Source of the DNA: Lasiodiplodia sp. COLG20
Lineage: Eukaryota; Ascomycota; Dothideomycetes; Botryosphaeriales; Botryosphaeriaceae
Direction of reading: 5' to 3'
Assembly: GCA_009801085.1 (NCBI GenBank)
Contig: VNWV01000034.1
Span: forward strand, 51,354-115,353
DNA length: 64,000 nt
Made by a program: the position numbers and the translations under genes. The notes under the pieces were generated by a model that ran no database searches, had not been told where the DNA came from, and saw only the letters and a list, made by a program, of their open reading frames with translations. Shown one piece after another: positions 10,465 through 21,377 of the stretch. Positions within the stretch are counted from its first letter, which is position 1. Every line of letters begins with the position of its first letter.

Positions 10465-11934
10465 TCACAGCCTCGCCGTGGCCTTTCGGTTCAGATCCGC
10501 ATCGCTAGTCAAGGGCACGTTCCCCAGAGCTCTCGCTCCTTGCTTACCTTCCATCAGTACATTGACCGGCTTCTGTTCTCCAAGAAGAGCCCTCCATCTC
10601 CAGGCTTTTACCTGATTCCTCTCCATCCCGATATTCTCGATGATGTCAACGACCCAGTTGCCGATGACGGGTAGATACTTGAACGCATGCCCACTACCAC
10701 CCGTAGCAACCATCAAATTCTTCTGGCCAGGAACGTAGTCAATGACAAGGTGATTGTCAAACGAATCCGTATACCAGCATACGCGCGTCGTCGCCACCTC
10801 AATACCTTCCTCTGCCAACTCGGGCAGATACTCGTCCACGAAGTCGCGGATGACTTTCATGGCCTGCTTGGGTATCTGGGTGAGCTTATCACCCTCGCTC
10901 CATCTCGTGATTGGAGTGCTTCTCTCCATCCCGTCATGCTGAGTGGTGGGGTTGGTGTACTTGGTGCCTCGATATCCGATCTTCAAGTAACCGCGTTCAT
11001 CGCGTGCGAAGCCGTACAGCCCTCCCTCAGCGCCGTCTCGCATTTTGTACAGCCACGTCGGAAACCTGTCGGGCGCGAAGCGGTCCCAAAGCTTCGACTC
11101 TCGCGGTATCTTGAACAGCACGACTGAGCCGGTGGTCGCTTCGCAGAGACCATCCAGTTCCGGGACGAGGCCCGGCGTCCAGCCACCACAGGCCATTATG
11201 ACGAGGGCAGCAGGATGCTGTTGCCCATCCATGGTGACAATGCCAGTCACTTCCCCAGTCGCTGCCCTCATGAAGTCGGCGAATTCGCCTTTCCTCGGGC
11301 CAAAAACAGATCGCGCGCCGTACCTGCGGGCTTTGTGAAGGGCGACTCTGCATGCCTTGTCTGCCACAGCGACGCCGCCAGTTGAATCCAGAACTCCGGT
11401 GTTGGATTTTCCTCGTCTCGCCCGCTCAAACGGATCCATCGCGGCCGCCAGGCCCTTCGCCTGCGCGATAGCGATGCAGCGCGGGTCAGTGGTGATGAGC
11501 TGCGTGTCTTTGTGCCCGAACTCCTCCATCGACCGTATTGTCTCCAGTTCGAACTCGGGAAGCTCATTTCCGTCCACCATGTTCAAGTTTCCCGTGTTGT
11601 AGAACACTCGGTCTTCGGTCGACAAGCCTGGCGGCAGGTCCACCCCCTTGGCGAGCTCGTCATTCCACTGTTTCCACTCCTCGATGGCTTCGAAGGTAAG
11701 CTCTTGGTATTCTACCTGGCTGCCGTACGCCGAGCGAATGATTTTGTTGATGTCGGCAGAGGCCGCATCGCAGCCGTTCAGATACGAGTAGAGCGTGGTG
11801 TCGTACGGCTGCTTGTCGAAGATGGTGACATTTTTGTAACCGCGGCGTGCGAGATGAATTGCTGTGCTGAGACCAAAGATTCCCGCTCCAACAATGATGA
11901 TGGGTTCGTGTTTGCTGGGGGGAACGCGTGCCAT
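10465..11934 (-). CDS. FAD-dependent amine oxidase, sarcosine/saccharopine-oxidase-like, peroxisomal
   Basis: 489 aa, single exon, starting at ATG 11934; the open frame extends further upstream but only to a GTG. Oxidises a secondary or primary amine or amino acid to the imine, releasing H2O2. Seen: the N-terminal dinucleotide fold IIVGAGIFGLSTAIHLARRG, the family segment DINKIIRSAYG, and RVCWYTD near the C-terminus. The Cys in RVCWYTD is at the site that covalently links FAD in the monomeric sarcosine oxidase family. The final residues are TARL, and ARL is a good type-1 peroxisomal signal. It is tail-to-tail with the dehydrogenase and divergent from the sugar-type MFS carrier. That promoter carries another CTCGGGAGAA element. 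The substrate is unknown. Confidence 0.85.
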   Translation of the reverse strand: MARVPPSKHEPIIIVGAGIFGLSTAIHLARRGYKNVTIFDKQPYDTTLYSYLNGCDAASADINKIIRSAYGSQVEYQELTFEAIEEWKQWNDELAKGVDLPPGLSTEDRVFYNTGNLNMVDGNELPEFELETIRSMEEFGHKDTQLITTDPRCIAIAQAKGLAAAMDPFERARRGKSNTGVLDSTGGVAVADKACRVALHKARRYGARSVFGPRKGEFADFMRAATGEVTGIVTMDGQQHPAALVIMACGGWTPGLVPELDGLCEATTGSVVLFKIPRESKLWDRFAPDRFPTWLYKMRDGAEGGLYGFARDERGYLKIGYRGTKYTNPTTQHDGMERSTPITRWSEGDKLTQIPKQAMKVIRDFVDEYLPELAEEGIEVATTRVCWYTDSFDNHLVIDYVPGQKNLMVATGGSGHAFKYLPVIGNWVVDIIENIGMERNQVKAWRWRALLGEQKPVNVLMEGKQGARALGNVPLTSDADLNRKATARL

Positions 11935-12213
11935 GTTTTGGAAGGACTTCTCAAGTTGCTTTAGCTGGCTGGCGCTGCTTTCTGGCAGGTGAATGAATTT
12001 GTCATGTAGGTACACAAGAAATGTGGTGAGTTGGACTTCGGCCTAAGTACTGTACAACCAGATAGTTTCTGTAGAGAGTCTCGTTTTGGCGATGGAAGGC
12101 GAGGCCGAATCTTCACGCCACAAGTCGGAGAAAGATACGGGCGTTCCGATAAAGAGATCACCGTGGCAGGGTTCGGGCTGTCCCTGTAGTATTGGGCTCC
12201 CAAATGGTGGGGT

Positions 12214-12228
12214 TCGGCTTCTCCCGAG
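12214..12228 (-). promoter_or_regulatory. CTCGGGAGAANCC element, copy 4
   Basis: On the minus strand the sequence reads CTCGGGAGAAGCCGA. It lies in the 512-bp divergent promoter (11935-12446) between the FAD oxidase and the MFS carrier. The rest of that gap shows no gene. Confidence 0.65.
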
Positions 12229-12446
12229 TCCGGCCGTTCATGGATGCGATAGGCCGTTCACATGACACCTTATCAGCCCCCCGCATGGAAATCCTCGCAA
12301 GGATGCAAGAAGACTATCTCAACGCCGTGTGCACAGGCGCATGAGGAAGGCTACTATATCTCCGAGAACCCGGAAATGAACTCATTATTCTCCACTTCAC
12401 ATCGATACCACCTCCAGCGGCGGGCCTCACCAGCATAGAGGCAGAC

Positions 12447-14201
12447 ATGAAGATTCTATCCGACTCAACTCTAGCGAAATATGTCCGCGTCATCAGGAGC
12501 TCTCCGCGTGAGCTCATTTGCAACCGGCGACTGCTGGTAACGGCGGCGCTGTACGCAATGTCCGGCATACCCATCAGTATGTCTCCTCGTGTCTGGTTCA
12601 TATGATTCACATAGCTAATTCTGCTTTAGCATGGGATCAGGGCTCATCTTCGATCGTTCCATCATTGCCTGGATTCCAGCATGCATTTGGCATCTCGTCT
12701 GGAGCCAACCCGTCCGAGATCGGAAATTTCATCTCCTTTGTCTACCTGACCGCGGGCGTGGGATCCGGCCTGTCATTCTTCATAAACGACCGCATCGGTC
12801 GTCTCTGGTCTCTCCGTTTGTATATGGCCATCTGGATTGTCGGCCAGCTCATTGCAACCTTTTCCTCCGGTCATCTCGGTGCACTGTATACCGCACGCTT
12901 CATATCAGGACTCGGCATCGGGCCCCTGACAGTGACAGGCCCAATGTCCATTGTCGAAGTTGCGCCACATGAGATTCGTGGATTGCTGGCTACCTGGTTC
13001 AGCGTCGTCATGCTGCTCAGTTTGACCGTCAGCTGCTTCGTTGTTTATGCCAGCTTTCTGCATATCGCAACTAGCACGCTGCAGTACCAGGTCGTCTGGT
13101 TTGTGCCCTGCATCATCATCGCCATCATCATCGCCGCGAGCTTCTTCGTAATGTACGAGTCGCCTCGCTGGCTGATGATGAAGGGCAGAGAGGAAGAAGC
13201 GGTGCAGACCTTGGTCGCGCTGCGTGGGTTGCCAGCTGATCACCCTCGAGTCGCCTCGGAAATAGCAGATATCCGTGCTCAGATCGAAAGCGAGCACGGC
13301 AGGTACGGCGACGCGGCCGGCGGCGGAATGGCCGCAGTTCTCAGGGAGACATTCCTTGTGCGTGCGAACCTACGCCGCTTGCAGCAATCTTGCCTCTGCT
13401 ACATCCTCGCACAGCTATCAGGTGCCAACTCGGTGACGAGCTACCTCGTGCCCATCCTCACCATGATCGGGCAGGGTGGCAGCACTGACCGCTCTATGTT
13501 CCTAACGGGGATGTATTCGATGGCGAAGTTCTTCTACACGCTCATCGCATCCTTCTTCTTCGTTGATGCGCTCGGCCGCCGCAAGTCACTCTTCATCGGC
13601 ATCATTGTGCAGATGACCTCCGACATCTACATCGGCGCGTTTCTCAAGTACAAGCAAGCCGGCGCCGTGGCATCAGGCGCCTCCGAGGCCGCAATTGCCG
13701 CCATCTACATCCACGGTTTCGGATACGCAGTGGGTAAGTGTGGGGATAGCAACAGTGTAGGCGGGACAGTCATTGCGGATGCTAATACTCTTCATTTCAG
13801 GTCTCCTCGTCCTCCCCTACGTTTTTGGCGCCGAGCTTTGGCCCAACAATATTCGCTCCTTCGGCAGCGCACTCACGCAGACTTTCCACTGGCTCTTCTA
13901 CTTCGGCGTCAACAAAGGCACGCCTTCGATGCTGTCGAGCATGCATAATTGGGGCACCTTTCTCTTCTTCGCTGGATGGTGTTTCGTTGCGCTCGTTTAC
14001 GTCTTCTTTGCGGTGCCTGAGACGGCTGGACTGAGCTTGGAGCAATTAGATGCACTATTTGAAGGCCCATTCTGGCAGATGCGGAGAAAGGCGAAGGTTC
14101 AGCGGAAGCAGATAGATGTCATTGACTCACAAGAAGTAAGAGGAGTAGAGTATATCGACGAGGAATTTAGTAGAAAGAAGGACGTTGTGAGGGGGGTCTA
14201 A
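12447..14201 (+). CDS. MFS sugar-porter-type transporter
   Basis: 544 aa; exons 12447-12576, 12630-13733 and 13801-14201 (introns 53 and 67 nt). The first exon (MKILSDSTLAKYV...) is needed to complete TM1; the splice creates the sugar-porter TM1 signature ITWDQG. Further landmarks: NDRIGRLWSLR (motif A), YESPRWLMMKGREEEA after TM6, LPYVFGAELWPNNIR and the C-terminal PETAGLSLEQLDALF. Plasma-membrane uptake of a sugar, inositol, quinate-like or other polar small molecule is likely. It is divergent from the FAD oxidase with a left-regulon element between them, so it probably imports the compound that the left-hand enzymes degrade (inference). Confidence 0.88.
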
Positions 14202-14360
14202 ATTCGGAGAAGCAATCTATGGATGTTTCTTGTTGGATATGTAAGGGAACTAGGTCATGCGAGCCCATCACCGGGATGCCGCCGGCTCCAACAGAGATGA
14301 TTTTATGTCCAGCTGGTAAACCCTGAATGGATTTGCGCATGAGCTGGGGCACACCCCTTC

Positions 14361-15996
14361 TTACGCCTCTGGACAGACAATCTCAATAACACCTCCCTTC
14401 ACCCTCGCGTTAAACCATTCCAAGGATTCAATACTCTCCGCCACTGTCTTTACTCCACCATTACATTCCAGAACCTTCGATTGCACCACCGCAGCCGTCG
14501 CTACATACAACTCCAGCATCGCCAAAGTCCTGGCAATGCACGCCCTCGCGCCTTTCCCGAAAGGCATGAAATCACGATGCATGCGGTCGTCGCTGCTATT
14601 AACCCAGCGCTCAGGCAGGAAAGCGTGAGGGTTCGGGTAGACGGCGGGGTTGAGGTGGAGCTGATAAGCGGACAGGCCGACGACCGTAGCCTCGGGCAAG
14701 TAGATGTTCCCGTGCTGGAAGCCGCCGGCGGGAACGACACGTGGGAGCCGTGTCGAGATGGCCATGCTCAGCCGAAGCGCTTCTTTGATAACGCCGGTTA
14801 GGTAAGGAAGTGACTGAATGTCTTTGGGGGAAGGCGAGATGGCGTTGGAATGGAGCTCGGCGCTGAGCTGCGCGTATCTGGAGATACGGGTTAGTTTGTT
14901 GGTGCTTGGGGTGGAGTAGAATGGGATGGCGAGAGGCATGGCTTACTTGTCTGGTTGTGCGACTAGGTACCAGATGATGGTTGCCAGGTTGTTACCAGTT
15001 GAATCAGTGCCTGCAAAAACAGCGTCTTTACACTCGGCGATGACTTTCTCCTTCGGGACTCCGAGAGCGAGGAGCCTCGATGGGTAGCTATCATCGCCCT
15101 TGTTGTCATCAAGTAGGGTGACCTTCTCCTCAATGGTCCGCTTCAGATAGCTGTCAACGATTTCTGTCGACTTGGTTGTTTTCGCATCTGGCGCGATGGC
15201 GTCCATGACGCGCTCAATGAGATGCATTTTCGATTGGGACAGATGAAAGAAACGGCTCATGCTGACAAAGTAGTCAACGAATGGCGAGGCTGACATTTCC
15301 CCTTGCTCTTCCAGGCCGTTGTATGGGGCACGAAGAATGTAGCTGGACACAGCGTCGATGGCTAAAAGGTTTGTCAGAATTTTTCAAAGGAACATTCCCG
15401 CTGGGAAGAAAGTACAGAGAAGAAGAGTAGAGGAGGTGAGGACACAACTACTTACCGTAAGACCGTGCGAGGTTCAGGATATCGACCGGCTTGTGTGTTT
15501 GCATTCCCTCTGCCATGCGTTCAACCATTCTGGTAGCACATCTCTCGATAATACCCTTGGCGGCCATGCAGGATGTGGCAGAAAACATGGGTTGAATAGA
15601 CTTGAGTCTGCTGGAGCGCTTCTCCAACGACAGGGTGGTGAAGATGGTGGCATGGCCATCTATGTCGAAGGTGCTGTAATAGTCACTTTTAATGAAGCCG
15701 CCTTTCTCCATGTAAATGGGCCAAAGGGCCTCGCCGTCTGATAAGTGAACATCATTGGGACCAATGCGCACGATGGGGCCGAGCTCCTCATGGAGCTTTT
15801 GAATTGCCGAGCACTGGGTGCCGGCCCAGGCATGGTAGTGCAGCCACAACGACGTGAAGCGGCAAATAAACGGACCTGGCACGTGCCGAAGCGGATCGCG
15901 GACAATGCGGGTGATAAAGACGAAGAGAAGCAGGGAGCCCACCAGTAGGGACGGGGCATTTCCGTACGTTATCGCGAGACTGTCAATGTAACCCAT
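14361..15996 (-). CDS. Cytochrome P450, complete
   Basis: 490 aa; exons 15996-15456, 15361-14947 and 14877-14361 (introns 94 and 69 nt). ER-anchored monooxygenase: an N-terminal membrane anchor (LLVGSLLLFVFI), then the proline hinge RHVPGP, the I-helix AGTDSTGNN with the proton-relay Thr/Ser pair, ExxR as EALR, PERW, and the heme loop FGKGARACIART. All catalytic landmarks are present. Its promoter has two copies of the TGTCAGC-type element (16083, 16100), which makes it the leftmost member of the peptide-cluster regulon. It could oxidise a precursor or the finished peptide. It is tail-to-tail with the MFS gene. Confidence 0.92.
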
Positions 15997-16082
15997 TGTT
16001 TCAGCTATTCACGATTCGATACTGCACTGCAAGCTCAAAGTGTTGCCGAGCTTAAATCATCTTGATTCTCATGAAAAGTGTT

Positions 16083-16106
16083 GCTGACATAGAGCCGCGG
16101 TCAGCA
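16083..16106. promoter_or_regulatory. TGTCAGC-type elements in P450 promoter
   Basis: GCTGACA at 16083-16089 and GTCAGCA at 16100-16106, in opposite orientation and 10 bp apart, about 90-110 bp before the P450 start. Same core as the sites in the other cluster promoters. Confidence 0.6.
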
Positions 16107-16127
16107 TGACTGGTGTGTTCTATCTAT

Positions 16128-17166
16128 CTAACCAGGATAGTGCGCCTTGTTCCGTCGATCTTGGTATTCCAACGCCGTCATGTTTTCGTACAGGGGTTCC
16201 TTGTCAGCGACGAAATGCTGCATGGGCCCCACTTGGGCGGATCTGTCTGCCTTGCAAAAGAAGACCATCGATGTTCGCTCGGGAGCGATGTCTCCTTCAA
16301 CCTCTCGAGGGCTCGGCTTTTGGACACGATGCAAGCAGGCGCGCAGATGGTCGTTTGTCCAGCGCTGCATCGTCTCTGACACCAGCAAGACGATATCACT
16401 CTCAGAGGTAAATCCAACAGGCTCGAAGATTCCGGCTTCGGCCTCGCGCACTTCGTACTCAAGGCCACCAACAACACCCGGAAATACCAAGCTGATAATG
16501 CCAAAGTCTTTGTGCGGCCATGCTCGGCCAATCTCTCCAGCATCCAGGAGACGTACATCCAGCGCGGCATAGTTGTTGCTGCGCAGTGTGCTGGCCTCGT
16601 GCGTGCAACGCTCAGTGAACGTGTTGGCCGGAAGGCCCGCCGTCACAGCCAGCGTCTCAAGCAGGCGGTCGCTCAGACTGGAGCACTTCTCGAACAGAGA
16701 CTCCATGATGCTCTGGTGCTCAGGCAGCACCGTCTGAGGCAGCCATTTGTTTGGAAATTGCTTGTCACGGATTGAGCCGATGTCGATGCTCTCTCGCGAG
16801 TCGCCGAACTTGGGCGCTGGGCCGCCGTTCTTGATGCTTTCCAAAAACCAAGTCTTCTCTTCGCCTGCTACACTCCAGCCACGTTGTTGCGCCTGCTCTG
16901 GGTCGTTGGCAATTTGCGCTTTGAGTTCTGGCGGCAAGTGAAAGAATTCTTTGCACTGCAGGTTCGGTCAGCTGGTGAAGGTTGTGAGATTGCATGCCGC
17001 GTACCGATTTGAAGGCGCTGCTGATTTCATCATCCGGAATTGGCGTGTTGACGAGCTTCACCGCTCCGTTTTCCGCGAGATTGGCCAGCAGCGTTTCGCC
17101 GAACACTTTACGCTCTTTCTCAGTGCCCCCCTCAAGCACTCTTGCGTCAAGAATAGGAAGCGGCAT
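16128..17166 (-). CDS. 2-oxoglutarate/Fe(II) oxygenase 1 (isopenicillin N synthase-like)
   Basis: 329 aa; exons 17166-17005 and 16955-16128 (49-nt intron). The start is ATG 17166 (MPLPILDARVLEG). Non-heme iron oxygenase that couples 2-oxoglutarate decarboxylation to substrate hydroxylation, desaturation or ring closure. Iron ligands: His and Asp in PHKDFG and the distal His in CLHRVQ. The 2OG-binding Arg is in ERTSMVFF, and the N-terminal DIOX_N domain is present. Of the four family members here, this one and the 26285 gene share the PHxD context. It is divergent from the isopropylmalate synthase-like gene with three shared TGTCAGC-type sites. A role on an amino acid precursor such as leucine, or on the peptide, is plausible but not decidable. 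Confidence 0.9.
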
Positions 17167-17549
17167 CGTAGACAAACAACTTGGAATAATTCAGAGAGAT
17201 TTTCCGGCTAGTTCAGCCAACCATCAATGAGCGCACGGCTTACTGGCAAGATATCTGTTCATGCTGCAGCTCGCCGGGTGCCCTGTCGGCGGGTGCTGAC
17301 CTGATGACCGCTCAGCCATGACTGCCGCTGACACCACACAAACTCTTCCCAAAGTCAGCCCCAACTCGTACTGCAGTGAGTGTGAGATGATTTAGATGAA
17401 CGACGAACCATGCCCAGGATAGACGTTTTGGTGTTTTTTTCTCGTAATCTGCTTCCGTCTTTTCCAGGCCCCTTGCCTTTATGCGCCCTCCGTTCTCGCT
17501 TAGAAGCACAAAACAGATTGTGAGACTATCGAGGGTACACTTGTCCACA
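17167..17549. promoter_or_regulatory. Divergent promoter with three TGTCAGC-type sites
   Basis: 383 bp between oxygenase 1 (minus) and the isopropylmalate synthase-like gene (plus). Sites: TGCTGAC at 17294-17300, GCTGACA at 17327-17333 and GTCAGC at 17354-17359. A near match, CTGTCGGC, lies at 17284-17290. No gene in the gap. Confidence 0.6.
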
Positions 17550-19508
17550 ATGCCAATGTAAAAGCTTGGATCCTTGGCCTTTAAGCATCTTCAATAGCTA
17601 AATGTACTTGTAGGCTCAAGCAACCTTCAGAAAAGTATGACACTTTCCGGCCCATTAAGCTTTCGGATCGTCAGTGGCCATCGCAAAGCATCACGAAGGC
17701 ACCGAGATGGCTCGCAACAGACTTAAGAGATGGAAACCAAAGTCTTGAATACCCCATGGTGAGATCTACTGCACACATTAATGCTGGGGAGTACTCACAT
17801 GGCCCACAGACAATCAGCCAGAAGTGGAAATACTTCGAGATGCTCGTCCGCATTGGCTTCAAGGAAATTGATGTTTCCTTTCCCAGCGCCTCAGACACAG
17901 AGTTTGACTTTACTCGAAAAATTGTCGAGACACCAGAAATGGTACCGGACGACGTTTGGCTTCAAGTGCTTTCTCCCTGCAGGAAGGAGCACATCCGCCG
18001 GACGGTAGATAGCGTGAGTGGCGCCAAGAACGCTATCCTCAGCCTATACATCGCTGCCAGTGACAACTTTCTCGAGACCATCTTCGGACTTTCCCAGCAA
18101 CAAGTGCTAGAGCAAGCTGTCGAAAGCGTTGCCTACGCCCGCTCCATTACCAAGGACGACCCGCGGCAGAGGAACACCAGGTGGAACCTCATGTTCAGCC
18201 CCGAAGCCTTTTCAGACACAGATCCAGCGTACAGTGTCCGGCTATGCGAAGCCGTGAAAGAGGCTTGGGGTCCGACAGTAGAAGACCCGATGATCCTCAA
18301 CCTGCCGGCAACTGTCGAGATGGCCAGCCCCAACGTCTTCGCGGACCAGGTAGAGATCTTCTGCAGGTCAATCACCGAGAAAGACAAAGTCATCGTCTCT
18401 CTACACCCCCACAACGACCGTGGCTGTGCGGTGGCGGCTTCAGAACTCGGCATCATGGCCGGCGCCCGCCGAGTCGAAGGCTGTCTCTTCGGCAACGGCG
18501 AGCGGACGGGGAACGTCGACCTTGTGACACTAGCGCTCAACTTGTATACACAAGGTATCGATCCAGGCATCGATCTCTCCAACCTGAAATCGATCAAGGC
18601 AGTGTTCGAGGAGTGCACGCAGATGAAGATCCCCGCGCGCATGCCCTACAGCGGCGACGCCGTCTTCATCGCCTACAGCGGCTCGCATCAGGACGCCATC
18701 AACAAAGCCTTCAACCGGATGAAGAAGAGCCAGCAGCCGCGCTGGAAGGTGCCGTATCTAGCCATCGACCCGAAGGACATCGGCGCGACCTACGAATCCG
18801 TCATCCGCGTAAACTCGCAGAGCGGCAAGGGCGGCGTGGCGTGGACGTTGAGCCGGCACCTGCAGATCGACATCGACCTGCCCAAGGGCCTGCAGCTCGC
18901 TTTCTCAAAGACCGTCAAGTCGCTGTCGGAGAGTCTGGCACGCACGCTCAGCCCGTCGGAGATTTCAGACCTTTTCCTGCAGACGTACCACGTGCTCTCC
19001 AAGGATCCGAGGATCTGCAGTGCTGGTGCGTTGAGTACGTCGGCAGCAGGGAAGAAGGTAGAAGCGACGGTGTTCATCAGCGGCGAGATACATCGGCTTT
19101 CGGGCAGTGGAAGAGACGTGCTCGAGGCTGCGGAGAACGCAATTGCCAATGGTATTGAGGGCGGTGGTATGCGTTTCGAATTACACCATCGCACTCTTGT
19201 TGCCGGCAATGGCGCTATCCGTGGTGTTGCCATTGTCGAGGCTGTAGATGCAACTGGAAAGAGCTCGTGGGGTGCCAACATGTCGGACAATCTTGATGAG
19301 AGATACTTGTTGGCCTGTTTGGGAGCAGCTTTGGTAAGTGACGTGAGATGATTCATGGATACTCTGTGCTAATTGTTTTCTTCAGGGACTGGTGAGCAAG
19401 CCCCTCGTAAACGAGAAGGTGTCGGATGCAATCGGGCGAGATTTAGGTTTGTTGAATGGCCTCCGTCGCGCGAAAAAGATGCAGCTTTTGGCTTCAAGCG
19501 AGGCTTGA
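17550..19508 (+). CDS. 2-isopropylmalate synthase-like enzyme (LeuA/Leu4 family)
   Basis: 599 aa; exons 17550-17557 (8 nt), 17614-17758, 17810-19333 and 19386-19508. Claisen condensation of acetyl-CoA with a 2-oxo acid; with 2-oxoisovalerate this is the first committed step to leucine. The tiny first exon restores the usual fungal N-terminus (MPMLKQPSEKY), and the 51-nt second intron is in frame and stop-free. Seen: DLRDGNQ (catalytic Arg and metal Asp), GFKEIDVSFPSAS, the metal His pair in LHPHND, GNGERTGN, and a C-terminal LeuA-dimer regulatory domain from about residue 450. The usual acidic residue before the SPE of the barrel appears to be Met (NLMFSPE), so substrate preference may differ from housekeeping leucine synthesis. 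The promoter shares TGTCAGC-type sites with oxygenase 1. Confidence 0.92.
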
Positions 19509-20143
19509 CGGACATGATGAATAATTCCTTTTAATATCCACGGTGCAGTGCGCCGAAAATTGCTCGCGGTTTCTTTTATTTTCTTTTGTTTCTTCACCTT
19601 TTCAGATATACTACGACTAAGGAGTCATGCTGAATCAATTTGATCACTTTCAAATATTACTGAAGAAGGCGTGACCTTCGTGGAAGTTTTAAGGTTTCCA
19701 AATTGTATACTTGCAATACCTTAAGATGTATTACCGATGTGATCAGTTGAAAACTTTTGCCATGCCGTGCGATTGACAAATGCATCTAGGGATAGAGAGT
19801 TAAATTCGCCGAGGAACATTCAATATCCTATCACAATGTTCAATGCATCTGACAAGTCCTCTCGAAAATAAATGAAAGGTGCGTAAGATGGCCTATAATA
19901 TGACTACGGTGCAAGGTAGAATTTATACGCTGCTACAGCAAACGAAAGCCAACAGTAAACAAAGAGAGGCAAATAGCATAGAATACGCCAGATACTCTGT
20001 CATAAAATCAATTCATTGGAAATGCAACCGGAGTCTATAACATGCCCTCTATTTGCACAACCAGGATACCTTCCACTGCGCACTCAGAGTGCTGCCAAAT
20101 TCAATCTCTCATGCACTTCTCCTACTCATAAATCTGTACCAAT
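19509..20143. other. Intergenic 3' region, no gene seen
   Basis: 635 bp, AT-rich, between the convergent isopropylmalate synthase-like and ureohydrolase genes. No conserved frame, RNA gene or repeat recognised. Confidence 0.6.
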
Positions 20144-21377
20144 TCAAAGCTCAGTCTTCGTAAGGGGATCCTTTTCCTCAGGAACAGAGTTGAGCCCCTG
20201 CTTGACCATGTGGGTGATAATCTCGTAGCCAAGCGCCGCAGCTACAAAAGCTGTGTCGGCGCCAGGGGTATCGTATGCAGGAGCAACCTCGACGATGTCG
20301 GCACCCACGATGTCCAGATCGCGAAGACCCCTGAGAATCCTGATCATCTCGCGAGTCGACCATCCGCCAGGCTCCGGAGCGCCAGTGCCAGGCGCAAAGG
20401 CCGGGTCGAGAACATCGATATCAATGCTCAAGTAGACCTTGACGTCCTTCGGAATCCTGGAGGTGATAGCATCAACAATGCCCGCCACTCCCACATCATC
20501 CACCGCATCGGCAGGAATCCGCAGGAAGCCCATGGCGTCATCGGACTCGTAGTCAATCTCGGAGCCGCCGGTGAGACGCGTGTTGATGCCAGCATGCACG
20601 CACGATGAGTTGTGCAGCAGCCCCTCGTTACTGGCCTGCCAGAAGACGGAGCCGTGATTGAACGTGGCCTGCTCGCTCGGCCACGCGCTGGGGTAGCTGT
20701 TCGGATGCAGCGTGTCGAGGTGGCTGTCGAAGTGCAGCAGCACCATCGGCTCATTGTACACAGCCTTGAGCGCGCGCAGCGCCGGCAGCGCCACGAGGTG
20801 ATCGCCGCCCAGCACCAGCAGCTTCGGCTTCATCATCGGCGGCGCGCCCGACACCGGGTCGCCCGGGTACGCCGCGCGGCGCGTGCCCAGCTCCGTCAGC
20901 GCCTGCGTCATCTGCTCCAGCGCCACCGCGTTGTCGAACGGCGTGACCGGCACGTCGCCGCAGTCGATGATCTTGGCCCACGACGTGTACGGGTTGACGG
21001 CGGCCTGCGCGTGGAAGCCCCGGCTGATGATGTGTCGGCCCGAGGCGGCGCGGATGGCCCGCGGTCCCATGCGGGCGCCGGGCCGGTAGCTGACGGCCGT
21101 GTCAAAGGGGACGCCGATGATGCCGATGTCGAAACTTTCTTCTGGGTGGGTGAGGCACTTGACATGCGGAACGTGGCCGAAGGTCGAGATGCCCGAGAAA
21201 GCCCACTGCCGAGGATGTTAATGGATGCATTGCGGAAGGGGAAAGGATGCTCACGTTGTCGCCCCATTTTCTCTCAAGTTCGGCAAGGTGCTCTGGATCT
21301 TCGTGCAGTGGTCTTTGTTGTGTTTGTTGGAAGGCCAATGCTGGCGAGAGCAGGGCAAAGAGAACGTCAGTTCGCAT
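20144..21377 (-). CDS. Ureohydrolase (agmatinase/arginase superfamily) with signal peptide
   Basis: 394 aa; exons 21377-21255 and 21205-20144 (49-nt intron). Manganese enzyme that splits urea from a guanidino compound. Metal-ligand motifs are all present: GGDHL, HFDSHLDT and DIDVLDPAFAPGTG. The N-terminus MRTDVLFALLSPALAFQQ is a convincing secretory signal, so the protein likely enters the secretory or vacuolar route. Such signal-bearing agmatinase-like proteins are known in fungi. It could act on agmatine, guanidinobutyrate, arginine or a guanidino group in a cluster intermediate; the sequence does not decide. Its 700-bp upstream region, shared with the small ABM gene, has five TGTCAGC-type sites, so it belongs to the peptide regulon. 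Confidence 0.88.
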
